Below, piece by piece: positions 27,586-36,116 of a stretch of DNA of 64,000 bases. This DNA is from CAYWMY01 sp046352935 (lineage in GTDB: Bacteria > Pseudomonadota > Gammaproteobacteria > Steroidobacterales > Steroidobacteraceae): assembly GCA_046352935.1 (NCBI GenBank), contig JAXMGR010000007.1, positions 1 to 64,000 on the forward strand, in the 5' to 3' direction. The first letter of the stretch is position 1, and every line of letters starts with the position of its first letter. The position numbers were made by a program, and so were the translations under genes. The notes below the pieces were generated by a model. That model saw nothing but the letters and a program-made list of their open reading frames with translations. It made no database searches and was not told the DNA's origin.

Positions 27586-27921
27586 ATGCTCGCTGCCTCG
27601 CCCGCCGTCCTCTTCATGGTGCTGGGTTCGATCGTGACCCAGGTGCTGGGCGTGTCCCTGCTGCCGCGCACGCAGGGACTGACGCACCCGCTGTTCACGC
27701 TCGCCTGCGGCCTCAGTTTCGCGGTCGGCCTCGGACTGATGGCACGCATCGCGCACGCTGGTATCAGCCTCGGAATCCTGGTGCCACTGATGTCGGCCAC
27801 GATTCCGCTCGCAGCCATCGCCGTGGGCATGGTCCTGTATGGTGAAGGCGCCTCGCCGCTGAAACTGGGGCTCCTGGTCGGCGCCTGTCTCACGATCGGT
27901 GTGGCGTCCAGCCTGCGTTGA
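27586..27921 (+). CDS. SMR/EmrE-like four-helix membrane protein
   Basis: A 111-residue protein with four hydrophobic helices, the size and layout of the small multidrug resistance family. The key helix-1 region reads S-I-V-T-Q-V-L-G-V-S; where EmrE has the essential proton/drug-binding glutamate (A-E14-V-I-G) this protein has glutamine (Q19). It may therefore be a non-proton-coupled relative or a different membrane family. Helix 3 keeps a glycine-rich A-G-I-S-L-G-I-L segment, and the V-L-Y-G-E-G turn before helix 4 is SMR-like. The ATG at 27586 has an AGGGGGG site. Its stop overlaps the start used for the next frame. Confidence 0.72.
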   Translation: MLAASPAVLFMVLGSIVTQVLGVSLLPRTQGLTHPLFTLACGLSFAVGLGLMARIAHAGISLGILVPLMSATIPLAAIAVGMVLYGEGASPLKLGLLVGACLTIGVASSLR

Positions 27922-28535
27922 CGCGGCGCATGTGGGCCGGCAGTCAGCTCGAGTTCCACGAGCCGATCCGCATCGGTGATGATCTCCGTCGGGTGTCGAC
28001 CATTACGGACGTCACCGAGAAGGCCGGGCGCTCTGGTCCTCTGGTGTTCGTGCAGGTCCGGCACGAGATCAGCCGTGTGCGGGACGGCGTGCCGTTGATC
28101 ACCGAGTGCCAGGACATCGTGTACCGCGATGACCCGCGGCCGGGCGAGGCCGCGGTGGTGCCGCTGCCCGCGCCCGGGAACGCCGCATGGACGCGGGAGC
28201 TCCGTGCGGACGAGCCGATGCTGTTCCGCTACTCGGCGGTGACCTTCAACAGTCATCGCATCCACTACGACCAGCCATACGCGACCGGGATCGAGGGTTA
28301 CCCGGGGCTCGTGGTGCACGGGCCGCTGCTCGCGACGCTGCTGCTCGATACGTTGCGCCACGAATGCCCGCGGGCCACGGTGCGGAGCTTCCGGTTCCGT
28401 GCGATGCGGCCGACGCTCCACATGCACCGGTTCACGCTCTGCGGCCAGCCGGAAGGCGACGGGCGTGCCGTCCACCTGTGGGTCCGTGACCACGAGGGCG
28501 GGCTGACGATGGACGCCGCCGCCACGCTGGAGTGA
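27918..28535 (+). pseudogene. Hotdog (MaoC/HTD2-like) acyl-CoA hydratase lacking its N-terminus
   Basis: A 205-codon frame that is clearly the C-terminal three quarters of an HTD2/mesaconyl-C4-CoA-hydratase-type protein. It begins at the conserved R-R-M-W-A-G-S segment, which in family members comes after ~70-80 residues. The hydratase motif is intact (H113-R-I-H-Y-D, then G-Y-P-G-L-V-V-H-G-P). The only starts are TTG at 27918 or ATG at 27930, directly at the stop of the SMR gene, so the missing N-terminal domain looks deleted. A short but still translated enzyme is possible, hence 'pseudogene' is a judgement. It would hydrate or dehydrate acyl-CoA. Confidence 0.65.
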
Positions 28536-28618
28536 TCGGCCCGAGGTCCGGGACGCGCGCTGTGCGGCGACCCCGCTCGTCGATTCCTCGTCGCAGCTCC
28601 ACGTGCACGGCCGGTACG

Positions 28619-28636
28619 ATGCAATTACTCTTGCAT
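28619..28636. promoter_or_regulatory. Candidate repressor operator (inverted repeat)
   Basis: ATGCAA-TTACTC-TTGCAT is a perfect 6-6-6 inverted repeat in an AT-rich patch, 150 bases before the cytochrome/propeller gene. Size and symmetry are those of a TetR-type operator. No regulator gene is adjacent. Confidence 0.4.
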
Positions 28637-28785
28637 TGGAGCGAGCACCGCAGAGGGTGATTTCGCTGCAGCCGGCCGGCGGCGGCTTCCGGCACCGGAC
28701 TGTCGACGTGCGCCGTAGAGGTTCCGGCCCGTTCGCAGCCACCAGCGAGGCGCGCATCGCGCGCCGGCAGATGAGGGACAGACTG

Positions 28786-30597
28786 ATGCGTGTTGTTCTC
28801 GGGTTCGTGCTCTTCGGGTTGATGGCGCTCGCGGCCGGTGCGGCACCGCCGCGCGGAGCATCCGGCGCGGCCGCGCTCACGGGCGAGGTGCGCTCGGCGG
28901 CCGAGGGCGCGATGGAAGGCGTGGTCGTCATCGCCGAGCGCGAAGGATCGTCGGTGATGACGGCCGTGACGACCAACGAGCGCGGACAGTACGTGTTCCC
29001 GCGCACGCATCTCCAGCCGGGCCGGTACAGCGTGGCGATTCGTGCGGCGGGCTACGTGCTGCCCGGGGAGCGCGCGTCCGTACAGGTGGGCGCCGGGGCG
29101 CCCGCGCGTCTCGACCTCTCCCTCGCGAGCGCGACGCGCGAGCAACTCGCAGGGCAGCTGACCAACCTCGAGTGGTGGCACAGCATGCCCGGCACCGATG
29201 CGCAGAAGGACCTGCTGATCCGCCGGATCGTGAACTGCGGGTTCTGCCACGACATGGGGCGCATCATGCGCTCCCGACACACGGCCGAGCAGTTCGCGTC
29301 GGTCATCGCGCGCATGGCGACCTACGCCCCCGACAACACGTCGGCCTGCGGCACCGCCAGCAGACTGCGCTGCGACTCGACGACCAGTGGACGCGTGCAG
29401 CTCCTGTCCACCGCGGTAGCGCCCGAACAGCTGACGGACAACGACTGGCAGGCCCGCGCGCTCGCGGAGTACCTCGCCTCGGTCAACCTGAGTGGCGGCC
29501 GTTCGACCTGGAGCTTTCCGCTCCGGCCGTTGCCGCGGCCGAAGGGGAGGGCGACGCGCGCCATCGTCACCGTGTACCCGGTGCCGCGCCAGCCGACGCT
29601 CATTCACGACCTGACCGTCGACGGCAAAGGCAACGTCTGGTACGGCGACAGCGGATGGCCCTATCTCGGGAAGTTCGAGCCGAAGACCGGCTCCTTCCGC
29701 GAGTACCCGGCGCCGCAGCACTGGTTCGATCCGATGCCGGGCCTGCCGCGCCTCGTCGGCGTGCAGGATGTCGAAGCCGACTTCGCCGGCCGGATCTGGG
29801 CGGTGGTCGGATTCTTCGGCCGGAAGATGGCGCACTTCGATCCGGCGACGGAGCGCTGGACCGAGTTCGACATGCCGGCCCCCGTGTGGGCGTTCCTGCC
29901 GGGCTTTCACGCCCCGAGTCACGCCGACACGACCTGGACCGTCGGCCGTCTGCCGCAGGCGGAAGGGTGGGCGCCGATCATCGGCTACCGGTTGAACGCG
30001 AAGTCCGGCAAGGTGGACGTGGCGCATCCCGTGATGGTCGACAGGAACGGCAAGGACTTTTCCGGCCTGCGCCGCGTCGACGCCTATGGCTTCGCGACGC
30101 CGCAGCTGCCGATCTGCTATCAGATCGATCGCGACCCGCAGGACAACCTGATCTGCAACGACTTCTACGGCTCCAGCATCATCGTCCTCGATGCGAAGAC
30201 CGGTGCGACGCGCGTGTACCCGACGCCGACGCCGAACGCGGGGCCGCGCCGCGGGCGTGCCGATGGTGAAGGTCGCTACTGGTTCGGCGAGTTCTGGGGT
30301 GACAAGGTCGGCCTCCTCGATCTGAAGACCGGCGCCATGCGCGAGTTCCCGTTCTCGACGAAGTACATGTCGGCCTACGCGGCGGCGCCGGACGCGCGCG
30401 GCGAGGCGTGGGTGTCGAGCAATGGATCGGACCGCGTCATGCGCGTGAATCCGAAGACCGGCGAGACGACGGAATACCTGCTGCCGGTCTACTACGACTC
30501 ACGCAAGGTCGTCGTCGACCCGTCGACGTCGCGCACGACGGTCTGGCTCGCGAACAAGAACCTCGCGCAGCTGATCCGTATCGAGCCGCTCGACTGA
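28786..30597 (+). CDS. Exported haem c/Vgb-propeller fusion protein
   Basis: A 603-residue protein. A signal peptide (residues 1-20) is followed by a carboxypeptidase-regulatory-like Ig fold at ~30-115 (L-T-G-E-V-R-S...G-R-Y-S-V-A-I-R-A-A-G-Y). Next is a haem-binding motif C151-GF-C154-H155 in a short cytochrome-like helical region, then a virginiamycin-B-lyase-like propeller (~195-600) with repeats such as V-D-G-K-G-N-V-W-Y-G-D-S and R-A-D-G-E-G-R-Y-W-F-G-E-F-W-G-D-K. It is probably a periplasmic redox or sensing protein; a lyase role is unproven. The ATG at 28786 follows GAGGGA; a second ATG at 28771 is possible. Confidence 0.85.
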   Translation: MRVVLGFVLFGLMALAAGAAPPRGASGAAALTGEVRSAAEGAMEGVVVIAEREGSSVMTAVTTNERGQYVFPRTHLQPGRYSVAIRAAGYVLPGERASVQVGAGAPARLDLSLASATREQLAGQLTNLEWWHSMPGTDAQKDLLIRRIVNCGFCHDMGRIMRSRHTAEQFASVIARMATYAPDNTSACGTASRLRCDSTTSGRVQLLSTAVAPEQLTDNDWQARALAEYLASVNLSGGRSTWSFPLRPLPRPKGRATRAIVTVYPVPRQPTLIHDLTVDGKGNVWYGDSGWPYLGKFEPKTGSFREYPAPQHWFDPMPGLPRLVGVQDVEADFAGRIWAVVGFFGRKMAHFDPATERWTEFDMPAPVWAFLPGFHAPSHADTTWTVGRLPQAEGWAPIIGYRLNAKSGKVDVAHPVMVDRNGKDFSGLRRVDAYGFATPQLPICYQIDRDPQDNLICNDFYGSSIIVLDAKTGATRVYPTPTPNAGPRRGRADGEGRYWFGEFWGDKVGLLDLKTGAMREFPFSTKYMSAYAAAPDARGEAWVSSNGSDRVMRVNPKTGETTEYLLPVYYDSRKVVVDPSTSRTTVWLANKNLAQLIRIEPLD

Positions 30598-30744
30598 CCT
30601 GCGGGGCCGTATTACGGTCGGCGCGCCGGGTTTGCCGCCGCGCATCGACGGCCGACGCCGACGCTCTCGGCGTGGGTTAGGCAGTCAGCGGGGCGTGTTC
30701 AAGGAAGGTCCGTGCTGCGGCAGCGGAGCCAAGGAGGGTCGATC

Positions 30745-33186
30745 ATGCAATCGGCGTTGGTCGCTCTGGTCTGCGCATTGACGTGCGTCGTATCGCAGGT
30801 GGCGCCTCCGTCGGTGCCTGGTCCTGTGGACGAAAGACTGGCGGTCGTGAGCGTTCACAAGTATCCCCGGCCTCAGGGGTTCGTCCGGGAGCAGCCTTCC
30901 GGAATCTACTATTCGAGCTACTCCGCGAGCGGCAACGATTTCGACCTCCTGAGGATCGACCCCTCCACTGGACTTCTCGAGACTCTGGTCGCGGATGCTG
31001 GATGGCGCAGGGAGTCGATGGCCGGCGATCGACAGCATGTGCTGTTCGGTGCTGCGGTGCCCGGCACGGGGGCCTGGCGCCTGGTGCTGCGGAATATCGA
31101 AACAGGTGTGGAAGCGCGGTCGATTCGCCTGCTCGACCGGGCCCGATGGGCCTGGGTCCGCGAAGATCAAGTTCTCTTGCTGCAATCGACCGAACTGCTG
31201 ACCTTCTCTGTGCCTGACATGAAGCTCGCAGGCAAGGTGTCCGTCGATCTACCAAAATGGCGGGAGTCCAACGCATATCGCTTCATCCAGCCGTGGGGCG
31301 ACAAGATTGTCTTCGCCGGTGCCGATCTCGTCGTGCTGGATCGGAGCGGCACAGTCCTCTCCCGTTACCCGTTGCCGCGAGGCGGCAACCACAATCTCTC
31401 GGCTTGCACTGTCAGCCGACTGCTTGTCGCGGCGGATACAGCGTTTGTCAATCTGGGCTGCGGCAAGATTCGCGCCGTCGACCTTCACACGGGTCTCCCG
31501 CAGTACGAGATCGAGGTTGGCGGACGGTTCACTCCGTCTGCGGTCAGCGACGAGATTCTATTTGTAGCCGACCTCCCGGAGTACGGGCTCGACCGACTAC
31601 AGATGTTCGACGTCCGCACCGGCCGGTCTCTCGGCGTGGCGCGGGCCGCTGCGACGGAGATCGTTGCGGCGGATCACCGGCTGCTGTTGTTGAGGCCTGA
31701 AGGCTACGGTTCACTGGACCCTATCACCGCGACCGTGCTTCAGCCCAACGTGGCTGCCATACTCGATCCGGTCGCCGCCAAGGAACGCATGCTGGACGGG
31801 TGCGGTGCCGCCCTGTCTGACGGCTCAATCGACCTGTATCGAGCTATCGACGATTGCGAGGCAGCGGGCATTCGCCGCTTCTTGGACGCGCTCGGGATCG
31901 AGCCCATCGATGCGGAGGTGAAAGACATTCTAGTGGCGTACGCCGCCCGGCTGGCCCGAACGTACTCGCGGTTCGAGGAATCGATGGTCCTGCTGGAGAA
32001 GCTCGGGGCCGCTGCCGAACACGAGCACGTGATTCGCGCCGCGCATCGCAAGCTCGAACTCGTCGGCCGCCCCATCGATGAAGCGAGCCGGTTGCCGCTC
32101 CCTCCGGGAGTCCAGCCGGTCGAGCTCGCCTATTCCGGCTCATCGAAACAGTACTTCATCGGGCCGCATCTCTTCGAGTCATCGTACGTTGACTGCGAGC
32201 GCGATCCCTGGGGTTCTCCTGATCGAAGCTATATCAGCTTGACGGTCTTTGATCGCACTTCGATGCGCCGTCAAGCCCGCGCTCGGCTCGGGGATTGCTA
32301 CGAAAGACCTGAGCAATTCGTGACCGGCGTACTCGTCGTCGCTGACACGGTCGTCGTCGGTGTCGAACCCGAATACGACACGGGCGAAGCGAACGTCACA
32401 GTGCTTCGACTCCCGGACCTGACCGATGTGGGGACTGCGCGTGTCGGGGGTGGAGTGTCGCGCCTCGTGGTCAGGAACAATCGTCTCGTCCATTGCGAAA
32501 GTGGTACGGAGCTGGACCTTCGCGATGCGGCACTGAAGCCGGCCGATGCGGCGCTGCTCGTTGGCTGTGATCGATCGCCGCCGGTAATGGAAGACGCACC
32601 CGAAGACCCCGCGGAACGAACATTTCGGGCGCCCCTGCACACCCGCAATTTCGTGCTGACACCGGTTTTTCCGAATCCCCAGCCGATACCGGACCTGCGC
32701 AGGTACAACGTTCGCAGGTCGGATGAACGTGGCCCGGAGTTTCCGCTCGATGTCGGTGTCTATCCGTCGATTCTGACGAGCGATGCCGATGACCTGGTTC
32801 TCTTCACGCGCAAGAGACTGGACGCGACACGACTGGTTGCCATGGATCTCGGCTCGCGCGAGCAGCGGACACTGCTGGAACTCGGCACTTCGTCCGACTG
32901 GGGTTCGGTGGCTCGCTGGCGTCACTATGTCTTCATCGCCCACGGCCGCGACCTCATGACCTACGACCTGGAGCGGCGGGCCGTCGTCGGCTATGAGCGG
33001 AACATGATCCGGGGCGGGCGGCAACCGTTCTGCAGTACCTGCTCGGATCGCAATCGAATCGACAAATTCCTGTTCGATGGGGAGCGGATCTTCCTGATAA
33101 CGCTGGCTGGACCGACGTCCGTCGTGATCGACCTGCCGACTTACATCAAGTCCCTGGGCGCAGGCGAATTCTTCGGGTTGCAGTAG
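30745..33186 (+). CDS. Large exported protein, propeller-helical-propeller, unknown function
   Basis: An 813-residue protein I do not recognise. A signal-like N-terminus (M-Q-S-A-L-V-A-L-V-C-A-L-T-C-V-V) follows a strong AAGGAGGG site. Residues ~30-330 and ~460-800 alternate short strands with Asp/Gly turns, as in WD40/PQQ-like propellers. Between them (~340-445) is a helical, solenoid-like stretch (R-R-F-L-D-A-L-G-I, Y-S-R-F-E-E-S-M-V-L-L-E-K-L). A C-x2-C pair (F-C-S-T-C-S) sits near the end. Base composition is clearly less GC-rich than neighbouring genes, which suggests transfer. No operon partner; HicAB follows on the other strand. Confidence 0.8.
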   Translation: MQSALVALVCALTCVVSQVAPPSVPGPVDERLAVVSVHKYPRPQGFVREQPSGIYYSSYSASGNDFDLLRIDPSTGLLETLVADAGWRRESMAGDRQHVLFGAAVPGTGAWRLVLRNIETGVEARSIRLLDRARWAWVREDQVLLLQSTELLTFSVPDMKLAGKVSVDLPKWRESNAYRFIQPWGDKIVFAGADLVVLDRSGTVLSRYPLPRGGNHNLSACTVSRLLVAADTAFVNLGCGKIRAVDLHTGLPQYEIEVGGRFTPSAVSDEILFVADLPEYGLDRLQMFDVRTGRSLGVARAAATEIVAADHRLLLLRPEGYGSLDPITATVLQPNVAAILDPVAAKERMLDGCGAALSDGSIDLYRAIDDCEAAGIRRFLDALGIEPIDAEVKDILVAYAARLARTYSRFEESMVLLEKLGAAAEHEHVIRAAHRKLELVGRPIDEASRLPLPPGVQPVELAYSGSSKQYFIGPHLFESSYVDCERDPWGSPDRSYISLTVFDRTSMRRQARARLGDCYERPEQFVTGVLVVADTVVVGVEPEYDTGEANVTVLRLPDLTDVGTARVGGGVSRLVVRNNRLVHCESGTELDLRDAALKPADAALLVGCDRSPPVMEDAPEDPAERTFRAPLHTRNFVLTPVFPNPQPIPDLRRYNVRRSDERGPEFPLDVGVYPSILTSDADDLVLFTRKRLDATRLVAMDLGSREQRTLLELGTSSDWGSVARWRHYVFIAHGRDLMTYDLERRAVVGYERNMIRGGRQPFCSTCSDRNRIDKFLFDGERIFLITLAGPTSVVIDLPTYIKSLGAGEFFGLQ

Positions 33187-33189
33187 TGG

Positions 33190-33355
33190 ACCAGTCGACG
33201 GTCAGTCTTGAATCGGATGTAGTCTTCGGCCGGATGGCCGCGCCGCACTTCGAGCCGTGACTTTACGAACCCATCCGTGGCACTGAAGCCCGGGGGCAGG
33301 TCAGCCGCGACCTGTCGCCAGATCTCGAAACCCAGCGCTGACAGAATGGCAATGC
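33190..33355 (-). pseudogene. Possible gene remnant
   Basis: The minus strand carries about 55 open codons with protein-like composition (L-G-F-E-I-W-R-Q-V-A-A-D-L-P-P-G-F; then R-L-E-V-R-R-G-H-P-A-E-D-Y-I-R-F). There is no usable start, and it is bounded upstream by a TAA. It lies downstream of hicA on the same strand and has the same moderate GC content. I cannot assign a family. Confidence 0.3.
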
Positions 33356-33376
33356 GTTAAGTAAGCGCCATTGCCA

Positions 33377-33571
33377 CTAGAATGTCTTCGGCAATCCTGC
33401 ATCCTTGAGGATGCCGTTAGCCGTGTGCCGTGACTTGATCTTCACCGGCACAGTGAAGGGCTTGGCAGCCTTGGGGCTGGTCCACACGTCATGATCCCCG
33501 CGCCCGTGTCGCAGGAAGGTACACCCGTTCGCCTCGAGGGTTTCACGGACGGCCTTGCCGTAATCATTCAC
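33377..33571 (-). CDS. hicA: HicA-type mRNA interferase toxin
   Basis: A 64-residue HicA-like double-stranded-RNA-binding-fold toxin. It has the family core G-C-T-F-L-R-H-G-R-G-D-H-D-V-W with the catalytic-type histidine, then the basic V-K-I-K-S-R-H-T-A-N-G-I-L-K-D-A-G-L end. It cleaves mRNA when free of its antitoxin. It follows hicB and overlaps it by four bases (ATGA), so antitoxin is translated first, the reverse of the classical hicA-hicB order. Composition matches the less GC-rich 30.7-34 kb stretch. Confidence 0.88.
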   Translation of the reverse strand: MNDYGKAVRETLEANGCTFLRHGRGDHDVWTSPKAAKPFTVPVKIKSRHTANGILKDAGLPKTF

Positions 33572-33813
33572 GCCACCGAGAGGCGGACGCGCGTGCTGGC
33601 ATGAGCAATCAACTCAACCGGCACATCTCTGGCATCAGTCGGCAGGTCGCCAGCCGCTTCAAGCAAGTCGAGGATGGCGCCTGGCAGCATATCGGCCAGC
33701 GCCTCCAGTGATTCAGCCTCCAGATGCAGGCCGGGCATGTCACTGGATTCGACGTACCACACGCCTGCTTCCGCATCGCGTGCCGCCTTCACGATGATTA
33801 CGCTCTGGTCCAT
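33568..33813 (-). CDS. hicB: HicB-like antitoxin (DUF1902)
   Basis: An 81-residue protein with the partial RNase H fold of HicB/DUF1902 antitoxins: V-I-I-V-K-A-A-R-D-A-E-A-G-V-W-Y-V-E-S-S-D-M-P-G-L and L-E-A-E-S-L-E-A-L-A-D-M. It neutralises the HicA toxin encoded immediately downstream with a 4-base overlap. No C-terminal DNA-binding domain is visible, so autoregulation would need the complex or another factor. A perfect CTATC/GATAG inverted repeat lies 10-22 bases before its start. Confidence 0.87.
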   Translation of the reverse strand: MDQSVIIVKAARDAEAGVWYVESSDMPGLHLEAESLEALADMLPGAILDLLEAAGDLPTDARDVPVELIAHASTRVRLSVA

Positions 33814-33822
33814 GGGCGCATT

Positions 33823-33835
33823 CTATCCTCGATAG
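33823..33835. promoter_or_regulatory. Candidate hicBA operator
   Basis: CTATC-CTC-GATAG is a perfect 5-3-5 inverted repeat directly upstream of the hicB start, in an AT-rich region with TATAG-type -10 candidates on the minus strand. The position suits an autoregulatory site of the module. Confidence 0.5.
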
Positions 33836-33997
33836 CGCGGCTATAGTTCCTGTTGAGCGGGATTGAGTAATGCTCGGCATGATTCGCCGACTGCACCGCA
33901 CAGAGGGTACTTCGGCTCGCGTGCTGACCCTTGGCTGACCCTGGCGCAAGAAGACAACCAGACGCTTGCCGGAGCTGCGTGTAATTTGTTGATTTAT

Positions 33998-34074
<77 letters not shown>

Positions 34075-34093
34075 ATGCGGAGGCGATCGATCC

Positions 34094-35062
34094 TCAGTGG
34101 CGGCGCGTCACCGCGAACTCCGCCAGGCTGGCGAGGGCATCACGGTAGGCGGATCCGGGCAATCCGCCGAGCGCCGCCAGCGCGCGGTCGGCCTCGCTGC
34201 GTGCGAGCCGCGCAGTGTACTGAAGGCCCCCCGTGCTTTCAATTGCGGCCCGGATCGCGGCCAGGTCGTCGAGCCCGCCGTGTTCGATGGCGTGGCGGAT
34301 GGTCGCGGCCTGGGCCGGGGTGCCGTTCCGCAGCGCGTGGATCAAGGGCAGGGTGGGCTTGCCCTCGGCCAGGTCGTCGCCGAGATTCTTGCCGAGCTCG
34401 GACGCGTCGCCCGAATAGTCCAGGGCGTCGTCGACGAGCTGGAAGGCCGTGCCGAGGTGACGCCCGTAGGTCGCGAGCTGCTGCTCGACGGCAGGGGCGG
34501 CGCCGGCGACGATCCCGGCGACCTGCGCGCCGGCCTCGAACAGCTTCGCGGTCTTGCGGTGGATCACGTCGAGGTAGCGCTGTTCCGTCGTCCCGGGGTC
34601 GTGCGCATTCATGAGCTGCAGCACCTCGCCCTCGGCGATGGTGTTGGTCGCGTCCGCCATCACGCTCATGATGGGCATGGCCCCGAGCGTCACCATCATC
34701 TGGAACGCGCGCGAGTAGAGGAAATCGCCGACCAGTACGCTGGCCTCGTTGCCGAACAGCTCGTTCGCGGTGTCGCGGCCGCGGCGCAGCGAGGAAGCAT
34801 CGACGACATCGTCGTGCAGCAGCGTGGCCGTGTGGATGAACTCGATGAGCGCCGCGGCGGGCACGTGCTGTTTGCCGTCGTAGCCGGCCGCCCGCGCCGC
34901 GAGCAGCACGATGAGCGGCCGCAGCCGCTTGCCGCCGCTGTGGATGATGTACTGGGACACCTGGTTGACGAGCACGACGTCGCTCGCCAGCTGGCGCCGG
35001 ATCTCGGCGTCGACGGCGGCCCAGTCGTCGGCGACGAGCGCGCGGATCGGATCGATGGTCAT
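34094..35062 (-). CDS. ispB: Octaprenyl/polyprenyl diphosphate synthase
   Basis: A 322-residue trans-prenyltransferase that lengthens farnesyl diphosphate with isopentenyl units to make the quinone side chain. Both aspartate-rich motifs are present: L-L-H-D-D-V-V-D (first) and Q-L-V-D-D-A-L-D-Y (second), plus G-G-K-R-L-R-P near residue 44. Length equals E. coli IspB (323). The ATG at 35062 is chosen for this; no strong ribosome site is visible. It is divergent from rplU-rpmA-obgE across the methyltransferase gene, the standard gammaproteobacterial neighbourhood. Confidence 0.95.
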   Translation of the reverse strand: MTIDPIRALVADDWAAVDAEIRRQLASDVVLVNQVSQYIIHSGGKRLRPLIVLLAARAAGYDGKQHVPAAALIEFIHTATLLHDDVVDASSLRRGRDTANELFGNEASVLVGDFLYSRAFQMMVTLGAMPIMSVMADATNTIAEGEVLQLMNAHDPGTTEQRYLDVIHRKTAKLFEAGAQVAGIVAGAAPAVEQQLATYGRHLGTAFQLVDDALDYSGDASELGKNLGDDLAEGKPTLPLIHALRNGTPAQAATIRHAIEHGGLDDLAAIRAAIESTGGLQYTARLARSEADRALAALGGLPGSAYRDALASLAEFAVTRRH

Positions 35063-35137
35063 CGGCACGGGGGTGACTCGCTCATGCGGCCGAATCGTAC
35101 CCGTGGCGGCGACCCCCGTCATTGATGCGACCATGGA

Positions 35138-35854
35138 TCAGGCCGGCCCGGCGGCTGCGGCCCGCCGCAGCGCGAGCGCCCGGCGCCATAGAACGAATCG
35201 AAGGATGATCAGCCCGGCGAGCCCGATGACGACGGGCCGGTACGGTTCCCAGAGTCCCGCGCGCCAGATGTTGATGATGACGACGGCGGCGATCATGGCG
35301 GGCCAGCCGAAGGGCTTCTGGTACTCCTGGGCGATCACGCGCCGGCTGTCGAAGGAATGGCCGCGCAGGGTCGTCGCCAGTCCCGCGAGCCGAGGCAGGA
35401 ACCGCGGCACGCGGGCACAGTAGTCGTCGAACGGGGCGCCGAACCGGTCCCGCAGGAAGTGCTCCTCGGCCGCCACGATCGCCCGGTGGACGTAGAGGGC
35501 GATGGCGGTCCCGGCGATGAGGAACAGCCAGCGGTTGGACGCGAGCGCAAACCCCGCGATCAGGAAGAAGTTGCCGAGATACATGGGGTTGCGGACGTGG
35601 TTGTAGAGGCCCTGCGTCACGAGGGTCTCGGCATGGACCTTGTGGTCCTTGCCGCCGCGGATGATGTAGACGAGCCCGATGGTGCCGCAGCGGATCAGCT
35701 GGCCCGCGACCGCGATGCCGAGGCCCGCGAGGCCGACCGGCAGGGGATCGGGCGCCAGCGCCGGGGAGGGGATGAGCAGCAGGACGATCGATATCGGCAG
35801 CAGCGCGCCGCGGTGGCGGAACCAGAAATCGCCGTGTTTGACGAGTGCCGACAT
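35138..35854 (-). CDS. Isoprenylcysteine carboxyl methyltransferase-like membrane protein
   Basis: A 238-residue integral membrane protein with about five helices. It has the PEMT/ICMT-type methyltransferase core: G-L-Y-N-H-V-R-N-P-M-Y-L-G-N, E-E-H-F-L-R-D-R-F-G and F-D-D-Y-C-A-R-V-P-R-F-L-P. These residues bind S-adenosylmethionine. Bacteria do not use the eukaryotic prenyl-protein substrate, so the target is unknown (a lipid or isoprenoid acid is plausible, given ispB next door on the same strand, 75 bases away). The ATG at 35854 gives the family-like N-terminus; upstream open frame is not conserved. Confidence 0.83.
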   Translation of the reverse strand: MSALVKHGDFWFRHRGALLPISIVLLLIPSPALAPDPLPVGLAGLGIAVAGQLIRCGTIGLVYIIRGGKDHKVHAETLVTQGLYNHVRNPMYLGNFFLIAGFALASNRWLFLIAGTAIALYVHRAIVAAEEHFLRDRFGAPFDDYCARVPRFLPRLAGLATTLRGHSFDSRRVIAQEYQKPFGWPAMIAAVVIINIWRAGLWEPYRPVVIGLAGLIILRFVLWRRALALRRAAAAGPA

Positions 35855-36036
35855 GCCTGATCCGCCCCACCCGGTCCGCGAAGGCGCGCATCGTACCCCG
35901 CGGTGGGCCGCAGCTGGCCTACGCTGCGACGATGAACCGGGGCGGCAGGAGGCGGGGCGCGGGGGCTGCGCGGCGAGCTGTGGTCCGCGGGACGGCCGCC
36001 CGGCGTGGGCTCGAAACCCGCCGCGAATCAATGGGT

Positions 36037-36065
36037 TTGACCGGCGCGGCGGCGGTCTTTACAAT
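36037..36065 (+). promoter_or_regulatory. Sigma70 promoter of rplU-rpmA-obgE
   Basis: TTGACC (36037-36042), a 17-base spacer and TACAAT (36060-36065) form a near-consensus promoter, 51 bases before the rplU start. It is the best promoter seen in the window and fits a ribosomal-protein operon. Confidence 0.85.
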
Positions 36066-36116
36066 CGCGCCTCCTTTTTCCGGCCCCCGGGTCCGGGCGG
36101 CTGTCGGAGTGATGAA

